Assembly (NCBI GenBank): GCA_964585635.1
Contig: CAZPEV010000002.1
Coordinates: forward strand, 1-55,891
Reading direction: 5' to 3'
Source of the DNA: CAZPEV01 sp964585635
GTDB taxonomy: Bacteria; Zixibacteria; MSB-5A5; GN15; JAAZOE01
DNA length: 55,891 bases
The position numbers and the translations under genes are program-made. The notes beneath the pieces are model-generated. The model was not told where the DNA came from. It was given only the letters and a program-made list of their open reading frames with translations, and did not search any database. Shown in pieces: positions 1 through 8,461 of this stretch (within the stretch, counting starts at the first letter, position 1; each line of letters begins with the position of its first letter).

Positions 1-83
1 CCCGCGTCTTCAAGGCAAGCTAGCACGGCGCCGCGGGCCAGGCCATCGGGTCATCCTTCGGTCTGGCTCGGGGAATGACGCAT
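1..83. repeat. Contig-edge sequence, probably a repeat fragment
   Basis: None of the three forward frames here encodes the hydrophobic N-terminus expected of NuoN, and the nuoN frame meets a TAG at 21-23. Read in reverse, the stretch around 48-80 begins CGTCATTCCCCGAGCC, which resembles the dispersed hairpin repeats common in environmental bacterial genomes and ends like the MITE-like element at 40724-40876 (both carry GATGACG/AATGACG ends). A repeat at the edge would explain why the assembly stops here. The identification rests on general resemblance only. Confidence 0.35.
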
Positions 84-1250
84 CATCGGGGGGAATACTT
101 TTCGCTGATACTGTTTTCCACCGTCGGCATGATGTTCCTGTCATCCGCCAAGGAGCTGATAACGCTGTACATCGGGCTGGAATTGACGACCATTCCGCTT
201 TTTGCGCTGGCCGCCTATACCAAGTCGTCGCGCAGTTCCTCCGAGGCCGGCATCAAGTACCTGATTATCGGCGCGGCCTCCTCGGCGGTGCTTCTGTACG
301 GCCTGTCCATCATCTATGGACTGACCGGCACGACGTTCATGCGGCAGATCACGATCAACCTTTCGATCTACTGGCTGTCATACGGCCAGATCGGTCCGAT
401 GCTTTCGGTGGCGATGATCATGATCCTGGCGGGGCTGGCTTTCAAGCTGGCAATCGTGCCCTTCCACATGTGGGCGCCGGACGTGTATGAGGGTTCGCCC
501 ACTCCCATCACGGCCTTCTTGTCGGTGGGATCGAAGGCGGCCGGGTTGACCGCCGTCGTCCGGATCTTCTGCGGCATGTTCGTCGCCTTCTCATCGAATG
601 TGATGGCGCCGCGCGACTGGGGCAATACCGTGGCCATTCTGGCGGCGGTTACCATGATTGTCGGCAACGTCGTCGCCATCCGGCAGACCAACCTGAAACG
701 GATGCTGGCCTATTCCTCGATCGCCCAGGCGGGATATATCCTGGTCGGCGTCGTGGCCTCATCCCATCTGGGAGTGGCGGCAATCAGTTTTTACGCCTTT
801 TCGTATTTATTCGCCAACATGGGCGCCTTTGCCATCGTGACGATCGTAGCCGAGCGGACCGGTTCGGAACAGATTGCCGACTTGGCCGGGTTTTCCAAAT
901 CGTCGCCGGTTTTGGCGGCCTTGATGGCCGTTTTTATGCTCTCTTTGGCCGGCATTCCCCCCTTGGCCGGATTCCTGGCCAAGTATTACATTTTTGCCGC
1001 CGCCATCCAGACCGGGCATACCTGGCTGGTCGTCCTGGCGCTGTTGACGGCGGTCGTATCGCTCTATTATTATGCCAACGTTATTCGGCTGATGTACCTG
1101 TCGCCCGATCCCAATCCGCACCATATCGTTCCCTCGTTTCCCGCCGGCCTGGTGCTGGTGCTGACCGGAGTCGGCGTCGTTCTGTTCGGTATGCTGCCGC
1201 AACCGATCCTGGAGCTGGCGCTGAACGCCGCCAACAGCTTCGCCTTTTAG
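75..1250 (+). CDS. nuoN: NADH-quinone oxidoreductase subunit N, 5' truncated
   Basis: This is the proton-pumping membrane subunit N of respiratory complex I, an antiporter-like protein. The visible 391 residues contain about eleven membrane helices and the family's conserved stretches 'YIGLELTTIPLFAL', 'AFKLAIVPFHMWAPDVYEG' with its conserved Lys, and 'QTNLKRMLAYSSIAQAG'. Full-length NuoN is usually near 480 residues, so roughly the first 90 are missing. Homology begins at 'RGEYFSLILFS', so the ATG at 75 is only the first available codon and not a believable true start. The other nuo genes would be expected upstream, outside the window. Either the gene is cut by the assembly edge or a repeat has entered it. 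Confidence 0.9.
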   Translation: MTHHRGEYFSLILFSTVGMMFLSSAKELITLYIGLELTTIPLFALAAYTKSSRSSSEAGIKYLIIGAASSAVLLYGLSIIYGLTGTTFMRQITINLSIYWLSYGQIGPMLSVAMIMILAGLAFKLAIVPFHMWAPDVYEGSPTPITAFLSVGSKAAGLTAVVRIFCGMFVAFSSNVMAPRDWGNTVAILAAVTMIVGNVVAIRQTNLKRMLAYSSIAQAGYILVGVVASSHLGVAAISFYAFSYLFANMGAFAIVTIVAERTGSEQIADLAGFSKSSPVLAALMAVFMLSLAGIPPLAGFLAKYYIFAAAIQTGHTWLVVLALLTAVVSLYYYANVIRLMYLSPDPNPHHIVPSFPAGLVLVLTGVGVVLFGMLPQPILELALNAANSFAF

Positions 1251-1267
1251 TGGCGGGCCAATAATCG

Positions 1268-1299
1268 TTGACATTGGCGCCGTTTGTACTGTATATAAT
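1268..1299 (+). promoter_or_regulatory. Sigma70-type promoter for the DUF502 gene
   Basis: TTGACA at 1268-1273 is followed by TATATA at 1292-1297 (18-base spacer) or the overlapping TATAAT at 1294-1299 (20 bases). It lies just after the nuoN stop and about 30 bases before the next ATG, which has GGAG at 1321-1324. Confidence 0.6.
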
Positions 1300-1331
1300 C
1301 GTAAACGCGCAGGGAGGGTCGGAGTAACGGT

Positions 1332-1997
1332 ATGTCCATCGCGGGCAGGGTCAAACTCATCATCAAGAAGTATTTTGTCGCCGGTCTGCTGGTCACGGTT
1401 CCACTCATGGTTACGTATTTCGTGCTGCGTTTCCTGTTTGGCGCTCTGGACGGCCTTCTCAACCCCCTCATGCACAAGCTCCTGGGGCACAACATCCCCG
1501 GCTTGGGGGCCATTGTCACGATCCTGCTGGTCTTTCTGGCCGGCGTGATCGCCACCAATTATTTGGGAGCGCGGCTGTTCAGCCTGGGGGATCGCTTTCT
1601 GGGGCACACGCCGCTGGTGCGGATCGTGTACACCGCCGCCAAGCAATTGGTGGAGTCGATGGCGGCGCCGACCGATAAGGCGTTCTCCGAGGTGGTGCTG
1701 GTGGAATATCCCCGGAAAGGGGTGTACGCCCTGGGCTTCCTGTCCGGCACCTGCCGGCTCCAGTTGGGCGCCGTCCCGGAAAAGCGGCGGCTGGTGTTTC
1801 TGCCGACCACCCCGACCCCGTTTGCGGGGTATGTCGTGATGGTTCCGGAAGAGGACGTGTATTGGGTGGATATGACGTTGGAGGCGGCGGTGAAGCTTCT
1901 GGTATCGGGCGGGATTGTGACGCCGGAATTGATTCGGGCGGCACAGCGACCTGGAAATTATGAGGTGCCGGATGCGGCTGGCAAACCTGTTGGATGA
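1332..1997 (+). CDS. DUF502 family membrane protein
   Basis: This 221-residue protein has two clear membrane helices (about residues 13-36 and 58-78) followed by a soluble C-terminal part, the layout of the DUF502 family. Recognisable family features are 'KKYFVAGLLVTVPLMVTYFV' near the start, 'GLGAIVTILLVFLAGVIATN' and 'PLVRIVYTAAKQL'. The family has no established biochemical function. A good ribosome site (GGAG at 1321-1324) precedes the ATG. Its 3' end overlaps the next gene by 26 bases, so the two are probably translated together. It has its own likely promoter at 1268-1299. Confidence 0.85.
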   Translation: MSIAGRVKLIIKKYFVAGLLVTVPLMVTYFVLRFLFGALDGLLNPLMHKLLGHNIPGLGAIVTILLVFLAGVIATNYLGARLFSLGDRFLGHTPLVRIVYTAAKQLVESMAAPTDKAFSEVVLVEYPRKGVYALGFLSGTCRLQLGAVPEKRRLVFLPTTPTPFAGYVVMVPEEDVYWVDMTLEAAVKLLVSGGIVTPELIRAAQRPGNYEVPDAAGKPVG

Positions 1998-2877
1998 AGA
2001 ATTGGTCAAGCATCAGTTGGCCGCCACCACCAAAGGCGAGGCGATTGCCGAGCTATTGGGGCTGGTGCAGAAGAAATTCCCCGACTACAATTATCGGGCC
2101 ATCCTGAAATCGATTCTGGACCGCGAAGAGGTGGAGAATACCTCGTATGGCCGCGGCATCGCCTTTCCGCACGCCCGCACCGACGCCGTCAGCGAGATGC
2201 ATGTGGCGGTTGGTATTTCTCGTCAGGGGCTGACCGACAAGACGCCGGATAACCAGCCGTTGCGGATGATCTGCCTGATGCTGACGCCGTCCAATATCGC
2301 CCGGCTGTATCTGCAGACGCTGTCGGCGTTTGCCTCGTTCGCCCGCGTACCCGAAAATCTCGACAAGGTGGTTGCGGCCAAATCGGCCGGGGCGGTGATC
2401 GATACCATCTGGGAATCGGGCGTGACGGTGGAGAAGGAGATTACCGCCAAAGACCTCATGCGCCACCACGTCGAGACGATAACGCCCAACGATACGCTCA
2501 AGAAAGTCGCCAATCTGATGTTCCGGAAGCGGCTGTCGGCGCTGGCGGTGATCGACAAAAACCACAAGCTGCTGGGCCAGATCACCGACAAAGAGTTGAT
2601 CCGGGCGGCGCTGCCTGATTTCAAGACGCTCCTGAGTAATCTGAAATCCTCGATGGATGTGGAGCCGTTCGAGGAATTGCTAAGGCGAGAAGACAAGATC
2701 AAGGTCAAGCAGCTTTACCCCACCGACCATGAGGTCGTCGCCCGCAATACCAAGATCGTCGAGGTGGCGGCGATGATGCTTCTGAAGGACGTGCGGCGGG
2801 TATTTGTGGTGGAGGAGGGGAAGCTGGTCGGCATCTTGCTGCGCAAAGACATCGTGAACCTGATTATCCGGGGATGA
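1972..2877 (+). CDS. PTS EIIA (nitrogen/fructose type) fused to a CBS pair
   Basis: The first ~150 residues are a PTS EIIA type 2 domain with the phosphorylatable histidine in 'GIAFPHARTD' (His67). Residues ~160-300 are two CBS motifs ('AKDLMRHHVETITPNDTLKKV', then 'LYPTDHEVVARNTKIVEVAA'), which usually bind adenine nucleotides. I chose ATG 1972 over ATG 1960 because GAGGTG lies just before it and homology starts at 'LANLLDEELV'; it overlaps the DUF502 gene. No PTS permease is seen nearby, so this is more likely a regulatory EIIA (PtsN-like) than a sugar transporter part. The cation exchanger downstream is a possible target, but that is inference. Confidence 0.85.
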   Translation: MRLANLLDEELVKHQLAATTKGEAIAELLGLVQKKFPDYNYRAILKSILDREEVENTSYGRGIAFPHARTDAVSEMHVAVGISRQGLTDKTPDNQPLRMICLMLTPSNIARLYLQTLSAFASFARVPENLDKVVAAKSAGAVIDTIWESGVTVEKEITAKDLMRHHVETITPNDTLKKVANLMFRKRLSALAVIDKNHKLLGQITDKELIRAALPDFKTLLSNLKSSMDVEPFEELLRREDKIKVKQLYPTDHEVVARNTKIVEVAAMMLLKDVRRVFVVEEGKLVGILLRKDIVNLIIRG

Positions 2878-3074
2878 GGGGTGATGACTGGAAAATTAGG
2901 TCGGGAACATTGCCGTGTGATTATCTTCCTCGATTCATATTAATCATCATCAATGCTTCGGGCATGATCGGGGCATTTTGGAGCAGGATCGCCGCACTAT
3001 GTTCGCTTGACACGAAGGAGGCGCCATCGTAGATTCCCCTATCGGCGCCAAGGGCGTCGGGACCGAGAAATGAA

Positions 3075-4262
3075 ATGACCAAACCGTCCTTTAATCCCCG
3101 GCTGCACGTCCTGTTGATCATCATCGTTGTCTGTCTGACCGTACCGGGCCTGCTGGCCAAAGCCCATTACATTGAGGCCGGGCATGGGATGCAGGCGTTG
3201 CTGTTTGGTCTGGCGATTTTGGGGGCGGCGTTTCTATTGTCGTGGGCGGCCGAGGTCAGCGAGATGGATATTTCGCGCGGGTTCGCGCTGGCGCTTCTGG
3301 CCCTGGTCACGGTCTTGCCGGAGTACGCGGTCGACATGGTCTTTGCCTGGAAGGCGGGGCATGACCCCTCGTTTGCGCCGCTGGCGCTGGCCAATATGAC
3401 CGGGGCGAATCGGTTGCTGATCGGTCTGGGCTGGCCGGCGGTGCTCTTCATCTATTTTCTGCGTACCCGCAAGCGTTCCATGAAAATGGCTGCCACGCAG
3501 GGAACGGAAGTGTTCTACCTGACCTGCGCCACCGTCTACGCCTTCAGCATTCCGTTCAAGAAATCGCTGTCGATCATCGACGCCCTGGTGCTAATAGGCA
3601 TCTTCGGCGTTTATATCTTCCGCACCATCAAGTCGAAATCGGAGGAGCCGGAATTGGTTGGTCCGGCGGCCTTGATCGGGACGTTTCGGCCGTCGCTGCG
3701 TCGGCTCATGACCGTTCTGTTGTTCATCTATTCCGGTCTGGTCATCCTGATATCGGCGGAACCGTTTGCCGCATCATTGGTGTCCTTTGGGCGTCAATCA
3801 GGGTGGGACGAGTTTTTGCTGGTGCAATGGCTGGCGCCGCTGGCCTCGGAGGCGCCGGAATTTTTGGTGGCCATTATCTGGTCGTGGCGCGGTCACGTGC
3901 AGGCGGCGATGGGAGCGCTGATTTCATCCAAAGTCAATCAGTGGACGCTGTTGGTCGGCACCTTGCCGATCGTCTTTTCCATCGCCTCCGGTCGGGTGGC
4001 GGCCCTGCCGCTTGACTTGCAGCAGGACCATGAGATTTGGCTGACCGCGGCGCAGTCGATCTTCGGCGTGGCGATTTTGTCCAACCTGCGTATTTCCTGG
4101 TACGGCGCGGTCCTGCTGACGATTTTGTTTCTGGCGCAACTGGTCGTGGCCGAAATACGGATGGAAGTGCTGGTCATCTACTTGGCGTTCGCGGCCTTGA
4201 TTCTTATCCGGGATCGGAAACAGTTGCCGTCGCTGGTCAAAACCGGGTTGAAATTCAAATAG
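3075..4262 (+). CDS. Cation/Ca2+ exchanger (CaCA family)
   Basis: This 395-residue polytopic membrane protein has the two inverted alpha-repeats of Na+/Ca2+ exchangers. Alpha-1 spans about residues 79-115 ('TVLPEYAVDM' with Glu83, then 'ALANMTGANRLLIG' with Asn107). Alpha-2 is about residues 250-305 ('LASEAPEFLVAI', then 'SSKVNQWTLLVGTLP'). The paired Glu and Asn residues form the ion site in this family. A cytoplasmic loop near residues 185-205 separates the halves. The start ATG at 3075 has only a weak ribosome site; another ATG at 3070 meets a stop at once. The transported ion cannot be settled from sequence; Ca2+ with Na+ or H+ is the usual case. Confidence 0.85.
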   Translation: MTKPSFNPRLHVLLIIIVVCLTVPGLLAKAHYIEAGHGMQALLFGLAILGAAFLLSWAAEVSEMDISRGFALALLALVTVLPEYAVDMVFAWKAGHDPSFAPLALANMTGANRLLIGLGWPAVLFIYFLRTRKRSMKMAATQGTEVFYLTCATVYAFSIPFKKSLSIIDALVLIGIFGVYIFRTIKSKSEEPELVGPAALIGTFRPSLRRLMTVLLFIYSGLVILISAEPFAASLVSFGRQSGWDEFLLVQWLAPLASEAPEFLVAIIWSWRGHVQAAMGALISSKVNQWTLLVGTLPIVFSIASGRVAALPLDLQQDHEIWLTAAQSIFGVAILSNLRISWYGAVLLTILFLAQLVVAEIRMEVLVIYLAFAALILIRDRKQLPSLVKTGLKFK

Positions 4263-4436
4263 ATTCTTTCGCGATCCCCGGCCATATATTATATTATAGG
4301 GCATGGCGGCCCGTATACGGGCGGCAGGAACGTTTGTTGGACGAGGATGAGACGGGAACTATGGCCCCGGTCATGGTGTAAAAATGCCGGGGAGTTTTCG
4401 CGGACGAAAAGGCCCAAGGGAAAAGGTGTCACCGGT

Positions 4437-5789
4437 ATGATTAGAAGAGCAGCGACCTCAGCAGTGATCATCATCATGGCGTTCCTGACGCTGTCATGCG
4501 GCAAGAAGGGGGTTCCCTACGACAATACTCCCGCACCGTTGACCCGGTTGGAGATCGTCCGGGGGAATGATCAGGCCATAGCGGCCGGCCAATTACTCGA
4601 TTCCCTGAAGGTGCGGGTGGTCGATAGCGACGATCAACCGGTCCCGGACATTGTCGTCCGCTTTCAGCAGACGACGCCCGATCAGGGCGGGAAGTTTCCG
4701 CCGGGGAGCTGGTTCGAGCGGACGACCAACGCGGCCGGCTACGCCTACACGTTTTACTATGTGGATACGGTCGTGGGCGTCGACACCATTATGGCGGTGG
4801 CCGCCACGGTGGATGATTCGGTGGCTTACTTCGCGGCCACGGTCCTTCCGGGCGCGGCCGAGGCGATCAAGGGGGTGAGTGGATCCACTCAGTCCACGGT
4901 GGCCGGGCAGCCTTTGCCAAATCCGTGTGTGGTCAAGGTCGTGGATCGGTACATGAATGGTGTGCCGAATCATCGGGTGGCGTTCATGACGGAAGCCCGC
5001 TGCCTGGTGACGACCGATTCATCGCTATTGCTGCCGTTGCAGATCGATACCGCCTTTACCCGAACCGATCAATCCGGTCAGGCCCAAGCGCAATGGATCA
5101 TGACAATAAATCCCGTCCCGGGCTTCGGCTATCCCAATTCCTCGCGGTTGTTCGCGCTTCGCGCCATCAATGATTCCCTGGTGAGGCGCGACTCGGCGAT
5201 CTTCCTGGCCTCCACCACCGATCCCGGGCCGCTCGAGTATTATTATGATGTCCGGTCGCTGTTTGAGCAGCGCTGTTTTATCTGCCACTCCGGACCAAAA
5301 ACTCCGCTTCAAAACGGCAACTACACGATGGATTTTTATTATGAGCTTTTCGGCAACGGAAACCTGACACCGGGCGACACGAATTCACCGCTGTTGTCGT
5401 ACGCCAATGCCTCGCATCAGCTCGTCAATATCAACATGATTGAAGAAGACAAGGTTATCCATTGGGTGGTTTATAACAACGCCGTTCCCGGCGCCTCCGG
5501 GCTAAACAGCTACATTCCCGACATGAAACCCATTTTCGACGGCAAGTGCATTTCCTGCCACCAATCGCCGACGCCGATGGGAGATTATCTGCTGACGACG
5601 CATGCGGGAATCCGCGGCAACGGCAGCGATGGGGTGCCCAACGCCATCCCCGGCGACTCGGCGTCGCTTCTGGTACAGGTTTTGCTGCCGTCGACCGGCA
5701 CCATGCGCAGCTATTTGGGGGTGGACAGCGTCGCACTGGCCGATTCGCTTATCCGCTGGGTGGTGCAGGATTCCCTGCGCGACTATTAG
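4437..5789 (+). CDS. Lipoprotein with Ig-like domains and two CXXCH heme motifs
   Basis: This 450-residue exported protein starts with a lipoprotein-like signal (residues 1-21, ending 'FLTLSC', somewhat off the usual lipobox because the -3 residue is Thr). Residues ~30-270 look like two Big_1-type bacterial Ig-like domains, each opening with a 'VAGQ/AAGQ ... V.VVD....PVPN..V.F' pattern. The C-terminal part has two heme-binding motifs, CFICH (residues 280-284) and CISCH (371-375), each in a segment similar to planctomycete-type cytochrome c. The ATG at 4437 has AAGGTG eight bases upstream; an earlier ATG at 4347 would put the signal peptide inside the protein. A surface electron carrier or a structural lipoprotein is the likely role. 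No partner reductase is visible nearby. Confidence 0.75.
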   Translation: MIRRAATSAVIIIMAFLTLSCGKKGVPYDNTPAPLTRLEIVRGNDQAIAAGQLLDSLKVRVVDSDDQPVPDIVVRFQQTTPDQGGKFPPGSWFERTTNAAGYAYTFYYVDTVVGVDTIMAVAATVDDSVAYFAATVLPGAAEAIKGVSGSTQSTVAGQPLPNPCVVKVVDRYMNGVPNHRVAFMTEARCLVTTDSSLLLPLQIDTAFTRTDQSGQAQAQWIMTINPVPGFGYPNSSRLFALRAINDSLVRRDSAIFLASTTDPGPLEYYYDVRSLFEQRCFICHSGPKTPLQNGNYTMDFYYELFGNGNLTPGDTNSPLLSYANASHQLVNINMIEEDKVIHWVVYNNAVPGASGLNSYIPDMKPIFDGKCISCHQSPTPMGDYLLTTHAGIRGNGSDGVPNAIPGDSASLLVQVLLPSTGTMRSYLGVDSVALADSLIRWVVQDSLRDY

Positions 5790-5841
5790 GCCGTCCACTT
5801 TCTGCTTGTCTTTGACCTCGTAACCGAGGATATTTCCGGCC

Positions 5842-7579
5842 ATGGACAGCCGATTGCCGGACAGGGCCGATGATTCCCCGGTCGCCGCGTGGCGCTGGTT
5901 GCCGTATATCATTTTTCTGGCCATCACCGGCATTCTGGCTCTTCCCATCTTGAAGGATTTGGGCAATTGGGGAATCAGGGATTGGGACCTGTTCACGACC
6001 CTGCATGCCGCGGCGGTGCGCTCGATCACCGAGTACCGGCAATTTCCGTTCTGGAATCCGTATATCGGCGGCGGCAACATCTTGTTTGCTCATCCGGAAG
6101 TGCCGGTGCTCAATCCGCTGTTCGCGCTGCTGCTTCTATTCGGACCGCTGGTCGGGCTCAAACTCCAGTTGCTGGCGGTCTACTTCCTGGGTTTGATGGG
6201 GGGATACAAGCTGGCCCGGCGTTTGGGCATGAGTACTGAGGCGGCCTACCTGCCGCCGGTGATCTACATGCTCAGCTCGTATCTGACGCTTCATTTTGCG
6301 GCCGGTCATATCCCGTTCCACTACTTCTGCGCTCTGCCCTGGCTGCTTTTCTTCTATAAGAAGTCGCTTCAGCGGCCGGTGCATATCCTATCGGCCGGGG
6401 GCGTGGCGGCCTTCGTCATCCTCGGTTCCGGCGCCGCCGTGCCGCTTTTGTTTTCGCTCTTCTTTCTGTTTCTCTTCAGTCTGTTCGATATCAATCGCGT
6501 TCGTCGATATCGTCCGCCGTTGTATGCCGTTGCCGCGGCGTTCTGCGGAATCCTGATGGCCGCGGTCAAATTTTTTCCGATGTATGATTATCTTACCCGC
6601 TATCCCTGGATTCCGGAGGGGACGGTTCAGGTGACCCCGTTGAGCGCCCTGCCCGACATGTTCTTCAATCTCAACCAGTCGATTTTCGCCAATCACCTGT
6701 CGGGATACGTCTGGGGGTGGCATGAGTATGGCGCCTATGTCAGTCCCATCGCCGTGGCGCTGGCGATTGTGGCGGTCGTCCTGAGATTTCGGTCATGCCG
6801 GCCGTACCTGATTATGGTTGCGGTTTCGATCCTGCTGGTCTTGGGTTCATTCTTTCCCCCCTGGTCACCCTGGGATCTTCTGCATCGCCTGCCCGGTTTC
6901 GCATCGATCCGGGTGCCGTCGCGGTTTGTCCTTTTGGCGATTCTGTCCTTATCGATCCTGGCGGGTTTCGGAGCGGATATGCTACTATCGTTTTTCAAGC
7001 ATCGCCGGGCAGCCCTGGCGGTTCTTTTGTTCATCGCGATCACGGCCATGAACCTTTTTGTCTCGCTGCCGATTCTGGCGCAGACGTTCACCCGCCCGCC
7101 CGAATTCCCTCCGCGGCTGCCTGATTTCCGTCAGGCGGAAGGTGATCCCAATAGGATGTATGCGGCCTTCTTGGCCAATCAGGGGACTATCAGGGCGGCC
7201 TGGCTTTCGGCCTATCGTCCCGGCCGGGGACTTAGGGGTCCCGACAATGCGGCCCAAGAATGGTACTCCGAGGGGGATGCCGTCCGGGTGACACGGCGGC
7301 AGTTTACTCCCAACCGCCTGTTCTTTGACCTCTCGTCGCTTCGCGGGGGGACGCTGGTGATTTCGCAGGGGTACGACCCCGGGTGGCGTCGGGCTGATNN
7401 NNNNNNNNGGGGGGGAGGTGCGGCCATTTGCGGATTTGGTGTCATGCTCCGTCGCGCCGTCCGACAAGCGGCTCGAGTTGTACTACTTTCCGAAATATTT
7501 TACGCTTGGGCTCTGGGTGTCGATGATGTCGATTGCGGCGGCGGTAATCGGCCCGATCCTGCGGCGACGTTTACGGTAG
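5842..7579 (+). CDS. YfhO-like polytopic membrane protein (GT-C type), spans assembly gap
   Basis: About ten or more membrane helices and the N-terminal loop motif 'NWGIRDWDLF' with conserved acidic residues indicate a GT-C-type glycosyltransferase-like protein of the YfhO family. Ten Ns at 7399-7408 interrupt it after '...SQGYDPGWRRAD'. The original frame then runs to 7593 with nonsense sequence. One frame over, from 7409, the reading 'GGEVRPFADLVSC' followed by 'KRLELYYFPKYFTLGLWV' matches the family's C-terminal end and stops at TAG 7577-7579. The true gap length is therefore not ten bases, and the real protein ends with this second frame. The last 9 bases overlap the convergent GT2 gene. 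Substrate unknown; it probably belongs to cell-surface glycan assembly. Confidence 0.75.
7399..7408. other. Scaffold gap (10 Ns)
   Basis: Ten unresolved bases followed by a run of seven Gs. The coding frame of the YfhO-like gene changes across the gap, so the length of ten is a placeholder. Confidence 0.97.
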
Positions 7580-8254
7580 CAGGCGATATTTAAGCAAGGT
7601 CCAGATGGCTATGGCGCCATCGTGCCAGCGAATCTTCTTTCCCTCCTCGATTTTGCGGGGCGAGTACCGAATCGGGATCTCGACGATGGGAATTTTGCGC
7701 CGGCCGAGTTTGGCGACCAATTCGGGACAGAATTCAAAGCGGCGGCACGTCAGGCCGAGCGATTTCATCAGGTCGGTGCGCACCATTTTGTAGCAGGTCG
7801 ATTCGTCGGAAATCCTGACCGGGTAAAGGAGATTGGCCAGCAGGGTCAACAGGCGTCCGCCCCAGTAGTATCGGCGGTAGGAAATACCCGACGAGGCGCC
7901 CATGATGCGCGACCCGAAGACGGCCTCGGCGTTGCGATCGCGCGCGGTTTGCAGCATGGTCACGATGTCCGAGGGATCATACTCCAGGTCGGCGTCCTGA
8001 ATAACCGTATACTCGCCCCGGGCCGCGGCTAGCCCGGTCCGAATGGCGGCGCCTTTTCCCTGATTTGCCGTGTGTCCGAGAAGAATCAACGCGCCCCGAT
8101 CGGCATATTCCCGGAGAATCGAGGGGGATGAGTCGCGGGAGGCATCATCGACGGCGATGATCTCTTTGTCAATCGGCAGCGCCACAAGGCGGTCGAGAAT
8201 TTGCCTGAGCGTCCGCTCCTCGTTGAAGACCGGGACGATGATCGACAGATGCAT
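7571..8254 (-). CDS. Family 2 glycosyltransferase (polyprenyl-phosphate mannosyl/glucosyl type)
   Basis: This 227-residue enzyme has the GT-A fold signatures of dolichol- or polyprenyl-phosphate sugar transferases: 'LSIIVPVFNEE' at the start, 'IIAVDDAS', the metal-binding 'IQDADLEYDP' and 'VFGSRIMG'. It has no long C-terminal membrane region, so it resembles the soluble DPM1-like form that makes polyprenyl-phosphate sugars used by GT-C enzymes. The neighbouring YfhO-like GT-C protein, with which it overlaps tail to tail by 9 bases, is a plausible user of that donor. There is no ribosome site before ATG 8254, and the likely -10 box lies only seven bases upstream, so the message may be leaderless. 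Confidence 0.85.
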   Translation of the reverse strand: MHLSIIVPVFNEERTLRQILDRLVALPIDKEIIAVDDASRDSSPSILREYADRGALILLGHTANQGKGAAIRTGLAAARGEYTVIQDADLEYDPSDIVTMLQTARDRNAEAVFGSRIMGASSGISYRRYYWGGRLLTLLANLLYPVRISDESTCYKMVRTDLMKSLGLTCRRFEFCPELVAKLGRRKIPIVEIPIRYSPRKIEEGKKIRWHDGAIAIWTLLKYRLLP

Positions 8255-8260
8255 AATGAT

Positions 8261-8289
8261 ATACTACCAATACCGAACGAGTTTGTCAA
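8261..8289 (-). promoter_or_regulatory. Promoter of the GT2 gene, possibly leaderless
   Basis: On the minus strand TTGACA (8289-8284), a 17-base spacer, then TAGTAT (8266-8261). A start about seven bases after the -10 box would fall on the A of the ATG at 8254. Confidence 0.7.
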
Positions 8290-8394
8290 CCGGGAGGCAA
8301 GGGAGGACGTTGCGCGGGTCGAGAGATATCAATCAAGGCGCTGTCGGACAATCCGTTAGGGAGCTGCCAGGAATCGCTTGCGGCGAGGAAAATC

Positions 8395-8423
8395 TTGACA
8401 TCGGTTTGGTCGGGTGGTATACT
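8395..8423 (+). promoter_or_regulatory. Near-consensus sigma70 promoter of the polysaccharide cluster
   Basis: TTGACA at 8395-8400, exactly 17 bases, then TATACT at 8418-8423. The expected transcript start near 8430 lies upstream of ATG 8462 and rules out an upstream in-frame start at 8414 for the exporter gene. Confidence 0.8.
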
Positions 8424-8461
8424 TTATGGTTAAGTCTTATTATTCTGATGGAAGCTGGGGT

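Noticed and set aside
807..2009. Long minus-strand open frame (400 codons) opposite nuoN and the DUF502 gene
   Set aside because: Low-complexity His/Gln/Arg-rich translation with no family features, fully opposite two solid genes.
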